A stretch of 64,000 bases of DNA from Dallia pectoralis (taxonomy: Eukaryota; Chordata; Actinopteri; Esociformes; Umbridae). The translations under genes and the position numbers were made by a program. Every line of letters begins with the position of its first letter. The stretch's first letter is position 1. The stretch is from contig CM055741.1 in assembly GCA_029465975.1 (NCBI GenBank), forward strand, positions 4,066,003 to 4,130,002, in the 5' to 3' direction. Under the pieces are notes generated by a model that saw only the letters and a program-made list of their open reading frames with translations, ran no database searches and had not been told where the DNA came from. Of the stretch, positions 24,406 through 36,730 are shown piece by piece.

Positions 24406-27400
24406 ATGTCACGTTGGAGTGATATGCCGAAAGATGTAAGTTTTGAGTTTTCTAAGTGTGTCTATAGAGGGGATATTGTGCTCTGTACTTACAGACTATG
24501 ATCGGTTACAATGTACCTATTTGTCATATATTTAGTTTGCTTTTACAAATTATTTTGCATTCTACCGCTAAACTGGAAAACAGTTTATGCCTAAATAATC
24601 GATTCAAAATACAGCTACAACACTCTTTACCGGTTTCAACCTAAACAAAAGTAAAACCTGTGCGTTGACTTACAAAAAGAAGAAGTTGGGAAAGATAAGA
24701 GGAAATGGGCTGGGGGATAAAAACGAATACTAGTGTACAGCAGAGGGCGCTGTTTCACAGTGTGATCTTTGGTCTGTCTGTACCCGCTGGTCCTACCCAT
24801 TATGTCTATGGTCCTACCGGCTTGTTTATATGGCAGCCCGGAATCACTAGGTCGTGTTTTTATTTTGACAGGAGCTCGAGCGTCAGTATTCGCCCAGCGT
24901 CTGGTCGCGCAGAATGTCGGCAGACGACGTTATTAAATCCCACGTGACAGCGCTCACAGAAGGTCTGTCGATTACTGATGTATGCGTGTTGTTGATATAA
25001 GAGACACATATGAGTACAGTAAACACTCTGCATGTTGTTGGGATTTTCTCTAGGCTTTCCATGACATTTCGAAGGTACGGGTTGCAACCCTGGTATTGTA
25101 ATGGTAGTAAAGCAGCCCGGTGTTGTGGGTTTTTCGGTGTTGCCCCATAGCCAGACTTGAGCCTGTATCTGTAGGCTTTAGAGTTTCTGTTTTATTGTTT
25201 AAAAGAGGCGTTTCCAGCATTGAATTACCACGGTGTGTGTGTGTGTCCGTGCGTGCGTGCGTGCGTGCGCGTGCGTGTAGGTACAGTGCGAGCCCGTGGC
25301 TTGGCCCAGACCCTGCTGAACGTTCCCTATGGAGACGGAGAGGGCGAGAAACTAGATGTCTACCTTCCCACCACCACTTCTCCAGGTGTGTGTGTGTGTG
25401 TGTGTGTAGAACAGGGTTTGTTAGGTGTATTCGGGTGTGTGTGTGTGTGTGTGTGTGTGTTTGCATGCGCACATGCGCATATCTGTGTAGAACAGGGTTT
25501 GTTAGATGTATTTGGGTGTGTGTTTTGGGTGTGTTACTCAATCCCCTCCCTGTCTTACTGGTGCCAACCCCTGCCATCCCTGCATTCCACATTACACTAT
25601 AGAACCAGAATCACTCTGTACTAATTCACTGTGCCTGAGTCGTCATTCAAATGACAGTCCAGTTTTTCCACCAATCTAATGTCAAGAGTGTCAGGGACAG
25701 CATTTACGTAGGCTAGATACATTTATTTTGGGTAGAAGTTGTGCTTTTTGAGAGAGCTTTTTAAAGTAAACATTTAATGCATGTAAATAATGCATGGTTC
25801 TAATGCGTGGCTCATAGATTACTTTAATGTCTCTTCTACATCACTTTTAATTAGCTTTATATCTCCAACATGCCTCTGCTGAAGTCATTTTCGTTCCCAA
25901 ACGCTCATTAACCCAACAGATGCTCTAACCACAGGCATTTGAAATGTCATTTATAGACTTTTGGTCTTTGCCACGGGACATCACAGTTTTGAGTCCATAA
26001 TGCCAGTGTTTCCTGTCTCTCAATAGATGTTCCCCTGGTTATCTATATTCATGGAGGCTACTGGCAGTTCCTCAGGTACACACCTGGACGTCACCTGTCT
26101 GTCTGTCTGTCTGGCCATCCCATTTATCTATCACAGAGTTCAACAAACATGTTTTACTATAATTACTAATAGCTTTGATATTGGGGAATGAATAACCATT
26201 CTATGTGTTATATTTCTGTGTTTTCACTTAGCAAGGAGGAGTCAGGGTTTATGGCCGTCCCATTGGTCCATAAGGGCGTTGTGGTGGTTGCTGTGGGCTA
26301 TGACATCGCTCCCAAAGGTACTGTTGGGGTGTCCCTGATTTATGGTTTCATCGGGAATATTGGGACTTGGAACTGCCAATCTCCCCATCTGCCTCTTCCC
26401 CTTGTTTTCTTTTCTTCTTTTCTCTTGTTTTGTCCTCTCTACCCCTGTGTTTTTCTCTTATCCCTGTTGTCTATCCAGGAAACATGGATCTGATGGTGTC
26501 TCAAGTGCGGAGGAGTGTGGCGTCCATTGTCCAACAGTATTCCCACATCAGGTACACCTACCGCTCTCTCCCATCTCTCAGTCATAATGTCATAATCTTC
26601 TATCTCTCATCTCTTTGTCTCCAATATCTCTCTTAGTCATTATCTTCTGTTATTTCAATTAAATAGGCTTTATCGTTCAGTTAGGTTACTTACATTGTCA
26701 GAGGGCCCGTGAAATAACAGTAGTCAGACTAAATGCAGAACAGGCAATAAGGATAATACCAAATTATTTAAATGAACAATAAGAAGTGATCTAAAATTAT
26801 AACTACCATATCATACTAAAACAGTCGTATGCTACAACTGAAAAGACTTGACAAACAGACATGGTCTTTATTCGTCCCCAGTGGTGTGTACCTGTGTGGA
26901 CATTCTGCCGGTGCCCACCTGGCTGCCATGGTCCTCTCTACAGACTGGTCTCAATACAACGTCACCCCGCAGATCAAAGGTGAAAGGGCAGGGTTCAGAG
27001 GTCAAGGCTATGCCGTCAGTCGAGCTCAGTGGTCACAGAAAGGCTTTCTCGACTGACTTATTTGCGTTTCCAGTGCCAACAAAAGTTTTTTTTAATTCAG
27101 AATTCAGCGTTCCTTCAAAATAAAGGCCTTACTTTAATGATTGTCAGTCTTCTCTGCCTCCCTCTGTATACTAAAGCTGTCTGTCTCTGTGTGTCTGTTT
27201 CTTTCACAGGTGCGTTCCTGGTCAGTGGGATATATGACCTCCAGCCCATTCTCTCTACCTACGTTAACGAGCCTCTAAAGATGACCGTGTACGTTTCACA
27301 CTGACCTGACATACATGTTCTCTGCTGTGTGTCTGTTTCTGACTTTACGGTTCCCTACTGTGTGTCTTCATCATCCTCTTATCCATCTTCCTCAGAGAGG

Positions 27401-28960
27401 TGGCGCTGAGGAACAGTCCAAGTCAGCTTGTGCCGCAGCTCAAACTCTCCTCCTCCAACTGTGACATTGTGGTTGCCGTAGCGCAGGACGACTCGCCAGA
27501 GTTTTGGAAGCAGTCGAAAGACTACTACAAGGTCAGTGCAGAGGGAAAGCTTAGAACAACAACGCTTACAATGTAACTATCTGGAACTGTAGCTGAGGGT
27601 TCAACAAAGGACTGTATATATGTATTGGGAGGAATTTAGTTGATTGTGGATAGCTGGCATCCCTCCCTGAGGCGTCGGTCTACAACAGCGGAGAACAGGA
27701 TGGAGTTCTGGGTTCTTTATTAGAACTTAGGCACATTGGCAGCTTTAACATCAGCCACTCAATTTGTGGGCTTTTATGTATGTGTTTTTTTAAATAAACA
27801 GAAATGATATGGTAATACTAAACGAAGTAGACTACAGTCATATCAGCCCAGCCGCTAACATGGGTTTCACAGTTCACACATACACATAAATACCTACTTA
27901 AACTTAACCTGCTATACGCATGCATACATATCTCTGCAACAAGTGCACAACGAGGCTAGCAACTAATGTCAGCTACTAGCGCCAGTAGGCTGCACTCTGC
28001 TGATCACATGCTACCCTCATAATGTACATCTCCCAGAATGCATATAACATTTACGCACCTTTAAACACTGCAACAATGTTGAACCTACTGACTTTAGATC
28101 ACATGCATTTACATTACGAAGCAGTGACAAAGGCAACAAACTACCGATGTAACCAGTGGGAAAGTCTCCTTTGAAGGCTAATCTAAAAGAACAGATAACG
28201 GAAACATTAGCAGAGTCTAGTCACCGAACACGACACACCTAAAACGTCTATATATGGCGAAACTGAAACAAATATTACCGCTATTAATCCAGCACATCTA
28301 CTAAACAATTTGTCAGGTACGCACAGACAGCATCACACCAATGTCCCTGAATGCAATTTACGGAGCCGGTCACATATTACATGGATATGATTTCACGGCA
28401 CTTTTTACTGCTCTAATTTATTTGGTAATCAGAACCGAATCCGAGCTCATAAAATATAACATCACGTCACAGCGTTTCCTGGCACACTTAAGACTGATGG
28501 TTGTTACAGTGGTTTCCAGGAAGTGACCAAACAAAAGAGCTTGGTAATTCAGCAGCCCAGTTGGGTATTCAGAAACGTCTAAGGGCATGCGAAATGAAAA
28601 ACCTGTTTTTCTTGTTTCTCCCCCGTCCCTCTGCCTCCTCACCCTCACTTTTCTCTTCACAGGTCCTAGAGTCAGCGGGAGGGCTGAACGTGACCTTCGA
28701 AGATGTTCCAAACACCGATCACTTTAACATTATCGAACAGCTTGTTAATGAGGACTATCACCTCACTCAGGTACCTCACATCTTATCCGTTTACACCTCA
28801 TCAGTCATCCAGTCACACCTCAACTCACATCTCATACAATCACACCTCATCACTCTTTCCGATCTCAAAGGTTAATGCGAATTTGGACTCTGTGACCTCT
28901 CTGTGACCTTTAATCTTCCTCTCTGTACAGCTGCTGTTAAAAGTGATGGGTAAGAGCTGA
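24406..28960 (+). CDS. afmid: Arylformamidase (kynurenine formamidase)
   Basis: Eleven exons in phase give 885 nt (294 aa; human about 303): 24406-24435, 24872-24962, 25281-25385, 26027-26075, 26232-26317, 26479-26551, 26882-26979, 27210-27288, 27396-27531, 28663-28770, 28931-28960. It hydrolyses N-formyl-kynurenine to kynurenine in tryptophan breakdown, as an alpha/beta-hydrolase. Visible are the NVPYGDGEGEKLDVYLP signature, the oxyanion-hole motif HGGYW (aa 84-88), the nucleophile elbow GHSAG with Ser153, the acid at DDSPEF (Asp235/236) and the histidine in TDHFN (His269). The start MSRWSDMPKDELERQY matches the family N-terminus. A poly(A) signal is at 29268-29273. Confidence 0.95.
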
Positions 28961-29267
28961 TGGCACACCAGGACCCGGGACAATCCTTAATCATCGTGGT
29001 TACTGTTGCTAGGCTTAACCAAAGCACTTAGGTAACAGTGTTTTGTGGTTTACCCTTGGATCTGGAGATCAGTTTCCACATCCCCAGGCCTGACCGCATC
29101 TGTCAGTTAGGGGAATTGCTAAACTGACCCCAGATCAATGTATGAGGGCTGTCACATCCTGTTTTGTTGTGGAAACTGTAATTCACTTGTAGTTCTCCTT
29201 AATCAGGTCACATAATCAGGAAGTGCACATGGCCCCGATATTGATATATCTTCAAGCAACAACTGGA

Positions 29268-29273
29268 AATAAA
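29268..29273 (+). terminator. afmid poly(A) signal AATAAA
   Basis: AATAAA lies 308 bases after the stop codon; this sets the likely 3' end. Confidence 0.6.
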
Positions 29274-30449
29274 GGCTGATATAAAAGCATAAATGCCTGG
29301 AATTTCTTGTTTATACTGAAGTCCCAGATAGTAGGATTTCCAGAATAAGCAGGAAATCCTGAATCAATCAAACAGGATTTCAGGAATGTGCAACCCTGAG
29401 ATCCATTGTAGTAGACTAGAACTAAGTGAGCATGTTTCCCTCTTTTTTACTGGGTGTGTTACACACATAGACACACCCCGCACACTCACTGTCCCTGTAT
29501 TACACCCCGTTCAACACCAATACTCTCTCATAAGATAAAAGGATAGCCTCTCTCTGTTTACCAGCCCTGATCTGTATCTCTATGATTAAGACAGTCGTAT
29601 AAACCTGCGTAACGTCCCAACCCAACCCCCTAATTGGTGCACTTGGTTCGACCCGGCCCGTGGGGCTCCGGTGAACCGTGAGGAGCAAACCATTTGAGAA
29701 CACGGGGGGAGTCACCCAGTACGAATTAGCAGCACTTTTCTACAGTGGGAGAACTAGCCAATGACTTCAATGGTTAACTGATCAATATGCAGAGTTGAAT
29801 GACAATGTTCGTTCACTAATGAAATGTCTGTGTCCTTCTTAACTGTTTAGTTTCTGAATCGTTGTAGTGTTGTTCACCTCTTTGTTTTTATGGTTTCTGA
29901 TCAGGCTACACTTTGTGCTCTTTTTCTGAAGCCACCAACTCAGTTCTGGTTTGATAGAGCTTGGTTACTTTTAGAAGTAGGCCTACTGGTGATGTTGCAC
30001 ATTTTAATTCAACTGCCCTAAAAAAGTTTTTTTAAAGAAAACTACAAATTTGACTCAAGCATTTTTACATCTTAAAGTGCAACAGTTGCTTCTTGGTCTA
30101 GTAGTCAAAATAAACTGTTTATTTTTTTAAATTTACACCACATCTACTTGTCTTAAGTGTTGTTGTAAAATGGAAATGATCCAAATGAAAATGTACAGTC
30201 TACAAGTCTGTCAAAGCTTGCTTTTTGTGAAATGAATAGCACATCTTTTTCTACACAGGACTGGTGTCTGAGGAATCCTGTCATGGCAAAGACATTTTCA
30301 CAACCCTCATAGACAACTTTATAAATAGGATCATTGTATTGAAGTAACAAGGAGGATTCTGTACCAGCCCTCCCATTCATTTAGCGTACCGGGCTCTAGA
30401 CACACACAAAAAAAACGTTCAAGTTCTTTTCCTTATACTACAAGTTTAA
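29274..30449. other. Intergenic between afmid and cant1, nothing recognised
   Basis: Unique-looking AT-rich sequence with no coding exon or named repeat. Confidence 0.45.
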
Positions 30450-30762
30450 TTTCTGGTTGAGACTGTAACGTCTTTCCGGAGAGAGAAATTTCTGGATCTT
30501 TGAAGCGACGCCAAAATGAACCCACCAATCTGATAACGCGTAGAGCCATGCGTTGAGGGGTAGGCGTGGCGTAGCGGCTCTGTGTCGTCATTCAGCGCTG
30601 TGGCACGTTGGCACATTTAATTCCGCTCTCGCCGGGGAAGCAGCGACAGACAACGCGGAAGTAGTGCTGGCTGCCTCCGCTCTCTACAAGCGATGGAGTT
30701 GGAGAAGTGTTATCCAGGATCCATCGAGAACCCGCATAACCTCCAGACCGCTTGCACAGAGT
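30450..30762 (+). promoter_or_regulatory. cant1 promoter and non-coding first exon (candidate)
   Basis: A local CpG-rich block (ggcgtggcgtagcggctc, ctcgccggggaagcagcg) ends at a strong donor agagtaagtac at 30760-30765. The next upstream-gene signal ended 1.2 kb earlier and the coding start of cant1 is 2.3 kb downstream behind an acceptor, so this fits a 5' UTR exon. No transcript evidence is available. Confidence 0.5.
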
Positions 30763-32879
30763 AAGTACGGGGCTTAGGGAGAGACAGCTAATTTAAACTG
30801 ACAATGAACCTGCAAGCGGATCAGAGGTGTCCAATTAGATGCAAAACTTAGCCCCTAAATAATTAATGCTTTATTAGTTGCCTAAGCTAGGCTACCAAGT
30901 TAGGCGCTTGCTGTGTGGATTAATGTATTCATACTTGTTTTCTACTACAGCATTACTAGCTATTTAGAAACTTCCGGTCTTGATTCAAGTAGCCTATTTC
31001 TTTACTCGCATTAAGTTAAACCCCATGGACTTGGGGACTCCTTACAGGGGGACATCTCAATCTTTACAAGTTGGATGAATTTCCTCGGTGAAACATGACA
31101 CCGTAGTTTTCCTTATTTGACATATATGTCCAAATGCATTTAAACTCGGGCAACAAAACATGTCATGTTGGTTATAAAACATTAGAAACGTTCCTCGGTT
31201 AATTCAGTTAAAATGTCCTTAATTTTTCAAAACCTTGACGCAACTAGTGAACTGTTTTGATGCAGTTATGCAGATGTTTAAGATGGGAAGGAAACTGGGA
31301 TAGTGAATAGTTGTCATCTGCAACTGCTTGAGGAAAGCGACACACGGGAAGAGGTGAGTTGAAAAACGCCTGTTGCTGGTTGTCCGATCTGGAATAGAAT
31401 GGGTGAATAATAGAACAGAGGTGGAACTAATGGAGAGAGAATATAGTGCACATTGTGTTTACAACGTCTCAGTGTGTGAGGGGGGTAATTGAATCTGTAA
31501 ACTACTGAGCCTGAGGCGAGCGAGGGACGGGTGTGGCCAAAACATGTACCTACCGTTAGGTGGGATGGTGGTATATAGCCTGGTGGTGGTGTACAGCCTA
31601 GCCTGGTGGTATACAGCCTAACTGGTACAGTGAAACTCCTGGAACCTCTGTCTCAGCCTTCTGTTGCCCTTGGCAACTGTTACATAACCACCAGGAAGAG
31701 GGTCACATTGTTCTACCCGTAGCTTTATCTAACACACACCCACCTTCAACTGACACCTCTACAGTTTCAGGTTACATGGTGACTGTTAACGCGTCCATGT
31801 TGCCAGTCCACCCACAATCCTCCTGTTTCGCTCTCTTCCACACGTCTTGATTGTACCACATAGGGGCCAGTAGACACTAACGGATGAAAGGAAAGAACTG
31901 CACAGTAAATTGGGTATTCATTGCTAATCTGCAGGTCGGGTTGCTGGCACCGACAGACACTGACCTTGGTGCAGGGTGGGAGCTGATCCCAGTGCTGTAC
32001 CTAGGCGACACAGCACCCCCGGGAGAGCTGGTGGCTCATGTTTGTGTTCATTAGTTCAACACCGTAGCAACATGAATCCACACATTAATCGATGTCCCCG
32101 GTGGTTTGTGCTGTCCTTCCTGTGAAGGTGTGGGACGTGGGTGTCCTCCCTGTTAAGGTGTGGGACGCGGGCGTCCTCTGTTGAGGTGTGGGACGATGTG
32201 GGCGTCTAACAGATGCTTCATTAACTGTGACCAGTGTCGTTTCTCACATAAACAGGGGCAAGCCACTCAGGCATAAATGTCGTACTCAAGATCAGCTCCC
32301 TCCCCACACTTAGTTTCCTCACATGTGAGGCAATCAGAGCTTCAACACTAGCTTGTGTGAGGTATCCCAAAACAGGAACTACTGGTGCTACACAAAAAGA
32401 GGTTTACAAACACTGGTCCACAAGTGAATGTGAACTAGATTATATTCCCAATGCTGCTGACAAGAGAACTCCTATAAATACCTTATTTAGCTCATTGGCC
32501 CTGTTAAGACCTGTAACCTATAAACCCCTTTGTTTTCTAGATACTAGGATCTTGTTTCTTATTGTCAGGCTACGTGATCACGGACTGTACATGTATTCCT
32601 TTATTTAAGTAAGCGCAGTGGCGCAATGACATCACATTCTTGATCTTGGTTAAATTTTGCCTGAAACATTTTCTGACTTTAGTGGCAGAAGAAATACAAA
32701 CAATAAACAGTATAACGAATGAACGATGGCATGGGATTGAACAATAAACAAAAGGCTGTATAATGAATTTACAATGAGATGGCATTTAACAAACATGAAT
32801 GAACAATGACAAATTCTCTTCCTCTGCTTCCCTCCTCGATCCACCTTCATTACATTCTGCTCTCCATTTCTGTTTCCCC
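30763..32879. other. cant1 first intron, no gene seen
   Basis: No coding exon recognised. Short direct repeats occur at 31560-31625 (cctggtggt) and 32120-32195 (gtgtgggacg). Confidence 0.45.
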
Positions 32880-33010
32880 ACTTTCACTCTTTGGTTTTCC
32901 CACTTTCACTCTTTGGTTTTCCCACTTTCACTCTTTGGTTTTCCCACTTTCACTCTTTGGTTTTCCCACTTTCACTCTTTGGTTTTCCCACTTTCACTCT
33001 TTGGTCTTTC
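32880..33010 (+). repeat. 22-bp pyrimidine-rich minisatellite at the cant1 acceptor
   Basis: Six copies of ctttggttttcccactttca plus two bases. It ends about 20 bases before the acceptor (ag at 33031-33032) of the first coding exon, so it forms the long polypyrimidine region. Confidence 0.92.
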
Positions 33011-33037
33011 CACATTCTCTAAATCCTACTAGCTCCT

Positions 33038-35478
33038 ATGTCTTTCACACCGGGTTGTAACTCCAAGCCGGCACACGCTGGTTGCCGTGGCGACTCCCTG
33101 ATCTACATGCGAGGCCTTCCCGCCATGACCGGCCCGACCTCCGACCCCCGCTTTCGCCTAAAATGGAGGGCCATTGCCGTGGTTGCCCTGCTCGCCTTCT
33201 GCCTCGTCTTCTACCTCCACCGGGTGATCGAGGGCAAATCCGGCGGCGACGATGTCATCGGCGGCTTCTCGTCAGACCGGATCAATCGCCGCGGTAACGG
33301 GGCCCGGAGTTTGCGGATGAATGGCGACGGTAATCGTGTAACGGATAGACGCTACAACAGCACGTATCCTCTCAGCCCGCCGCAGCGAACGCCTTCTGGG
33401 GGCGTCAGATATCGTATCGGGGTGATCGCCGACCTGGACGTAGCCTCACGGCGCCCCAAGGTATATAAATCAACACTCAAAAACCCAGAGTGTTTTTATT
33501 TTAATTTGTTTCCTTTCTGTTTTACTTCTATGCTGCAGGTTTTCTGTGTAGTGTGTTGGGAGTTCCATCTGACGTTTTATTGTATTGATCTCCTGCCCTC
33601 TCCAGGAGCAGACGTGGTTCAGCTACATGCGACGGGGCCACCTGGTGGTGTCTGAGAGTAGGGACAGGGTGGATGTGGAGTGGGACCCCGACCTCCTGAC
33701 CCTGGAGAGTCATCTGGCTGAGAAGGGACGAGGTCTGCCTAGATTACTGTGGCGCTGTTACTCTTAATTGCCATGGTGATACTGTATTTATTAACCTGTG
33801 AAGTGTAAACTGCTTTCCTTCTACTTGATTGGTAAGTTAAGGAGCCTAATTAGTAGGCACCTACCCTCACCTGGTTGTCTAGGTAACAAGGTGCACTCCG
33901 GTCACATGATCACTGCAGTAAAATGGCCACGCTCCTTCAAAAACACACACTGTTTAGCCTCGTCTAAAAGTGACCTCTCCCTGTTTCAGATCCCCGTAAT
34001 GAATTAAATTGAGGTTCAGGCGTGCAGTTGGTTATGTGAGTGGGAGACGATGCCCTCGGTTTCATTAGCGTTACAATCCTCTAATTATTATTCTAAACTA
34101 TATTAAATGGAAATGTGTTGTGTCCAGAGTCTTTAAAACCTGGTCCAGATCAGTCCTACACGTGTCGGTACTGATGAACTGGTGCACGTTGTCTTATTAA
34201 TATTATCCGATTGGTCAATTGACTGGCCGATGGACTAATCGGCCCACAGGCATGGAGCTGTCGGAGCTGGTAGCGTTCAACGGCCACCTGTACACCGTGG
34301 ACGACCGGACCGGCGTGGTCTACCGCATCCACAACCAGCAGGCTGTTCCCTGGCTGATACTACCTGACGGGGATGGATCTGTCTCTAAAGGTCAGTGCCG
34401 AGATGAATGGTGTCAGTGTGGCGTGACCCGATCACCTCTGACCCGCGACCTCTGCGTAGGGTTCAAGGCGGAGTGGCTGGCGGTGAAGGACGAGCGCCTG
34501 TACGTAGGCGGACTTGGGAAGGAGTGGACGACCACCACGGGGGAGTTTGTCAACGACAACCCCCAGTGGGTGAAGGTGGTGGGTTACCGAGGCGACGTGG
34601 AACATGTTAGCTGGGTGTCGCGGTACAACACCCTGCGGAGCGCCGCCGGTGTCCAACCTCCAGGTCTGTTTAGAAACAGTAAACACCAGAGTTAATTTAG
34701 ATGAGCACCCTGTAACATTACTCTACTGTAGCGATCGCTATTTAGTCAGAGGCAACACTGGGATTCTGGCTTTCTAGGCAAGGTTTGCAAATACGAAGCC
34801 ATATCTCAGACTCGCCGACTAAAATGAAAGATTAAGGTGAGCAAAAGAACTAACACTGGACGAGGGAAGAGCTGTGTCTAGAAGGCAAACATCAGAGTTG
34901 CCTTTTCACTGTTCGTGTCGAGACGGTTGTTTTGCTGCTACTATTTAATGAGGCTGCCAGTTAAAGACCTGTTAGGCACCTGTTTCTCAAACGAATGACT
35001 CTAATGTATTTGTCCTTTTGCCCAGTGGTGTACCGGGCCTCATCCATCTGTTTAGGTTTCCTCTCATCGAAGGACCTGATCCTCATCCCTCCCTTTTCTC
35101 TGTTTAGGTTACCTCATCCATGAATCTGCTGCGTGGAGCGACCGTCTCCAGCGCTGGTTCTTCCTCCCTCGCCGCGCCAGCTCGGAACGCTACGAGGAGA
35201 CCGCGGACGAGCGCCGCGCCACCAACCTCCTCTTGTCGTGCGCGCCGGACTTCAGCCGGGTCACCGCGGAGCACGCCGGACCCCTCCACCCGACCCACGG
35301 CTTCTCCTCGTTCAAGTTCGTGCCCGACACGGACGACCAGATCGTACTGGCGCTGAAGTCTGAGGAGGACGCTGGGAAGATCGCCACGTACATCCTGGCC
35401 TTCACGCTCGACGGGAGAACGCTGCTGCCGGAGACCAAGATCGGAGACGTGAAATATGAAGGACTAGAGTTCATCTGA
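33038..35478 (+). CDS. cant1: Calcium-activated nucleotidase 1 (apyrase family)
   Basis: Coding exons are 33038-33460, 33606-33732, 34250-34390, 34460-34663 and 35108-35478, in all 1266 nt (421 aa; human 401). It is a Ca2+-dependent nucleoside diphosphatase of ER/Golgi, preferring UDP/GDP and needed for proteoglycan synthesis in vertebrates. It is a type II membrane protein: the anchor IAVVALLAFCLVFYL lies at about aa 46-60. The luminal part has the highly conserved NSTYPLSPPQRTP, DDRTGVVY, KAEWLAVKDERLYVGGLGKEW, TTHGFSSFKF-like (THGFSSFKF) and the C-terminus YEGLEFI. The start is the first ATG five bases after the acceptor; an inner ATG at aa 30 (MTGPTSDPRFR) also aligns with a human methionine. 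The 69-bp intron 34391-34459 is in frame and free of stops. Confidence 0.95.
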
Positions 35479-36730
35479 GATGTACTGCGTGAATGAAGAC
35501 GAGAACATTACAGGAGAACGTGTGTCCCTAATGACCATGTTCCCTACCAAGTGCACTGTGTTTGACCAGGTGCCTGTTAGGACTTAACTGGTCAGTTAGA
35601 GAAGGGACACTCAAGCCCACCGTGGATTCAGGCTGCAGGTTATCAAGGTGCTGGTCGTCGGGGTAACCTATGATTCTTCGCACCGGCCACTGCCCTGTCC
35701 CTCAAAGGGTTCTGGGTAATTGTAGTTCAATTTTCATGGATGAACAGGGGTCAAATGGCAGGGTGTATGTAATGCCACGCTCAGGAGGAAAACACAAATA
35801 GTTTTCAAACTGAGTTCTGACTACCTCATGTTGTCTAACAACGACACCGTCGTTTCTGTTTGTGCTGTCTGAGAAGGACCCTGGTTACCTGAATATTGTA
35901 AACAAAAATTCAACCCAAACGTTCAACCGACTACACACGAAGAGACTTACGGGTTTTTAAACACCAGCTGTTATTTAATGGACTTATTTTTATTGTAATC
36001 ATTTTTCTCCGCTTTAAAAAGAAATGAATACATGAACAAACTAAAACCTCATGAGCTATAAAGGCAAACACTCACAGTGAATGTTGTTCTGGTTCTTTGC
36101 TACAGAAGGAACAAGGAAAAGTTGTGTATAACACTTATTGATCCCAAAATAATAAACAGGTACACTGTATTTACACACGATCCTACAGGCCGATTTTAGA
36201 CGAATCACTCTTACTTTGTAAAACACAGACGATTACACACAGTCACCATCCCGTCCAGACTGTATAAATTGGAAGTATCCAGTTTATCAGTGCCACATCT
36301 ACAGTGTGACACAGAAGAGCTATGTTTTTTTAAGCACACACCCGATTGTCTTGAACCACGGCCGAATTTACGGGGACAGACGAGATCCTAATCTGGTTTT
36401 CCCCCTGACATTGATCTTTTCAGAATCAGGCATCCTGACATGTTAATGGGCTTATTCACAAAGACCCAATCGCAACGAGGCCATCTGTTCGAGCGCAGAC
36501 AAACAACCCGTCCACGTGAAACCACGTGGTTCCCACGGCAACTGATTAGACATTCTACACCGTAGATTAGTGATTGGTTGATACAGTCCTATTAAACCCC
36601 ACACACATGCATGCTTCATGATCAAAGACACGACTTCATTATTCCACAATCAAGCGTTCCTCGTTACTGTCACATTTAAAGAGAACCCAGGGGGCGATCT
36701 AGAGCAAAGTTCATAGGCCGACGTCCTCGT
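35479..36730. other. Convergent 3' regions of cant1 and ogal
   Basis: No coding exon. A + strand poly(A) signal AATAAA at 36151-36156 would give cant1 a 3' UTR of about 0.7 kb. The ogal stop (minus strand) is at 36731, so the two genes end tail to tail. Confidence 0.5.

Noticed and set aside
29640..29670. ggttcgacccgg as part of a tRNA gene
   Set aside because: No cloverleaf could be built around it by eye.
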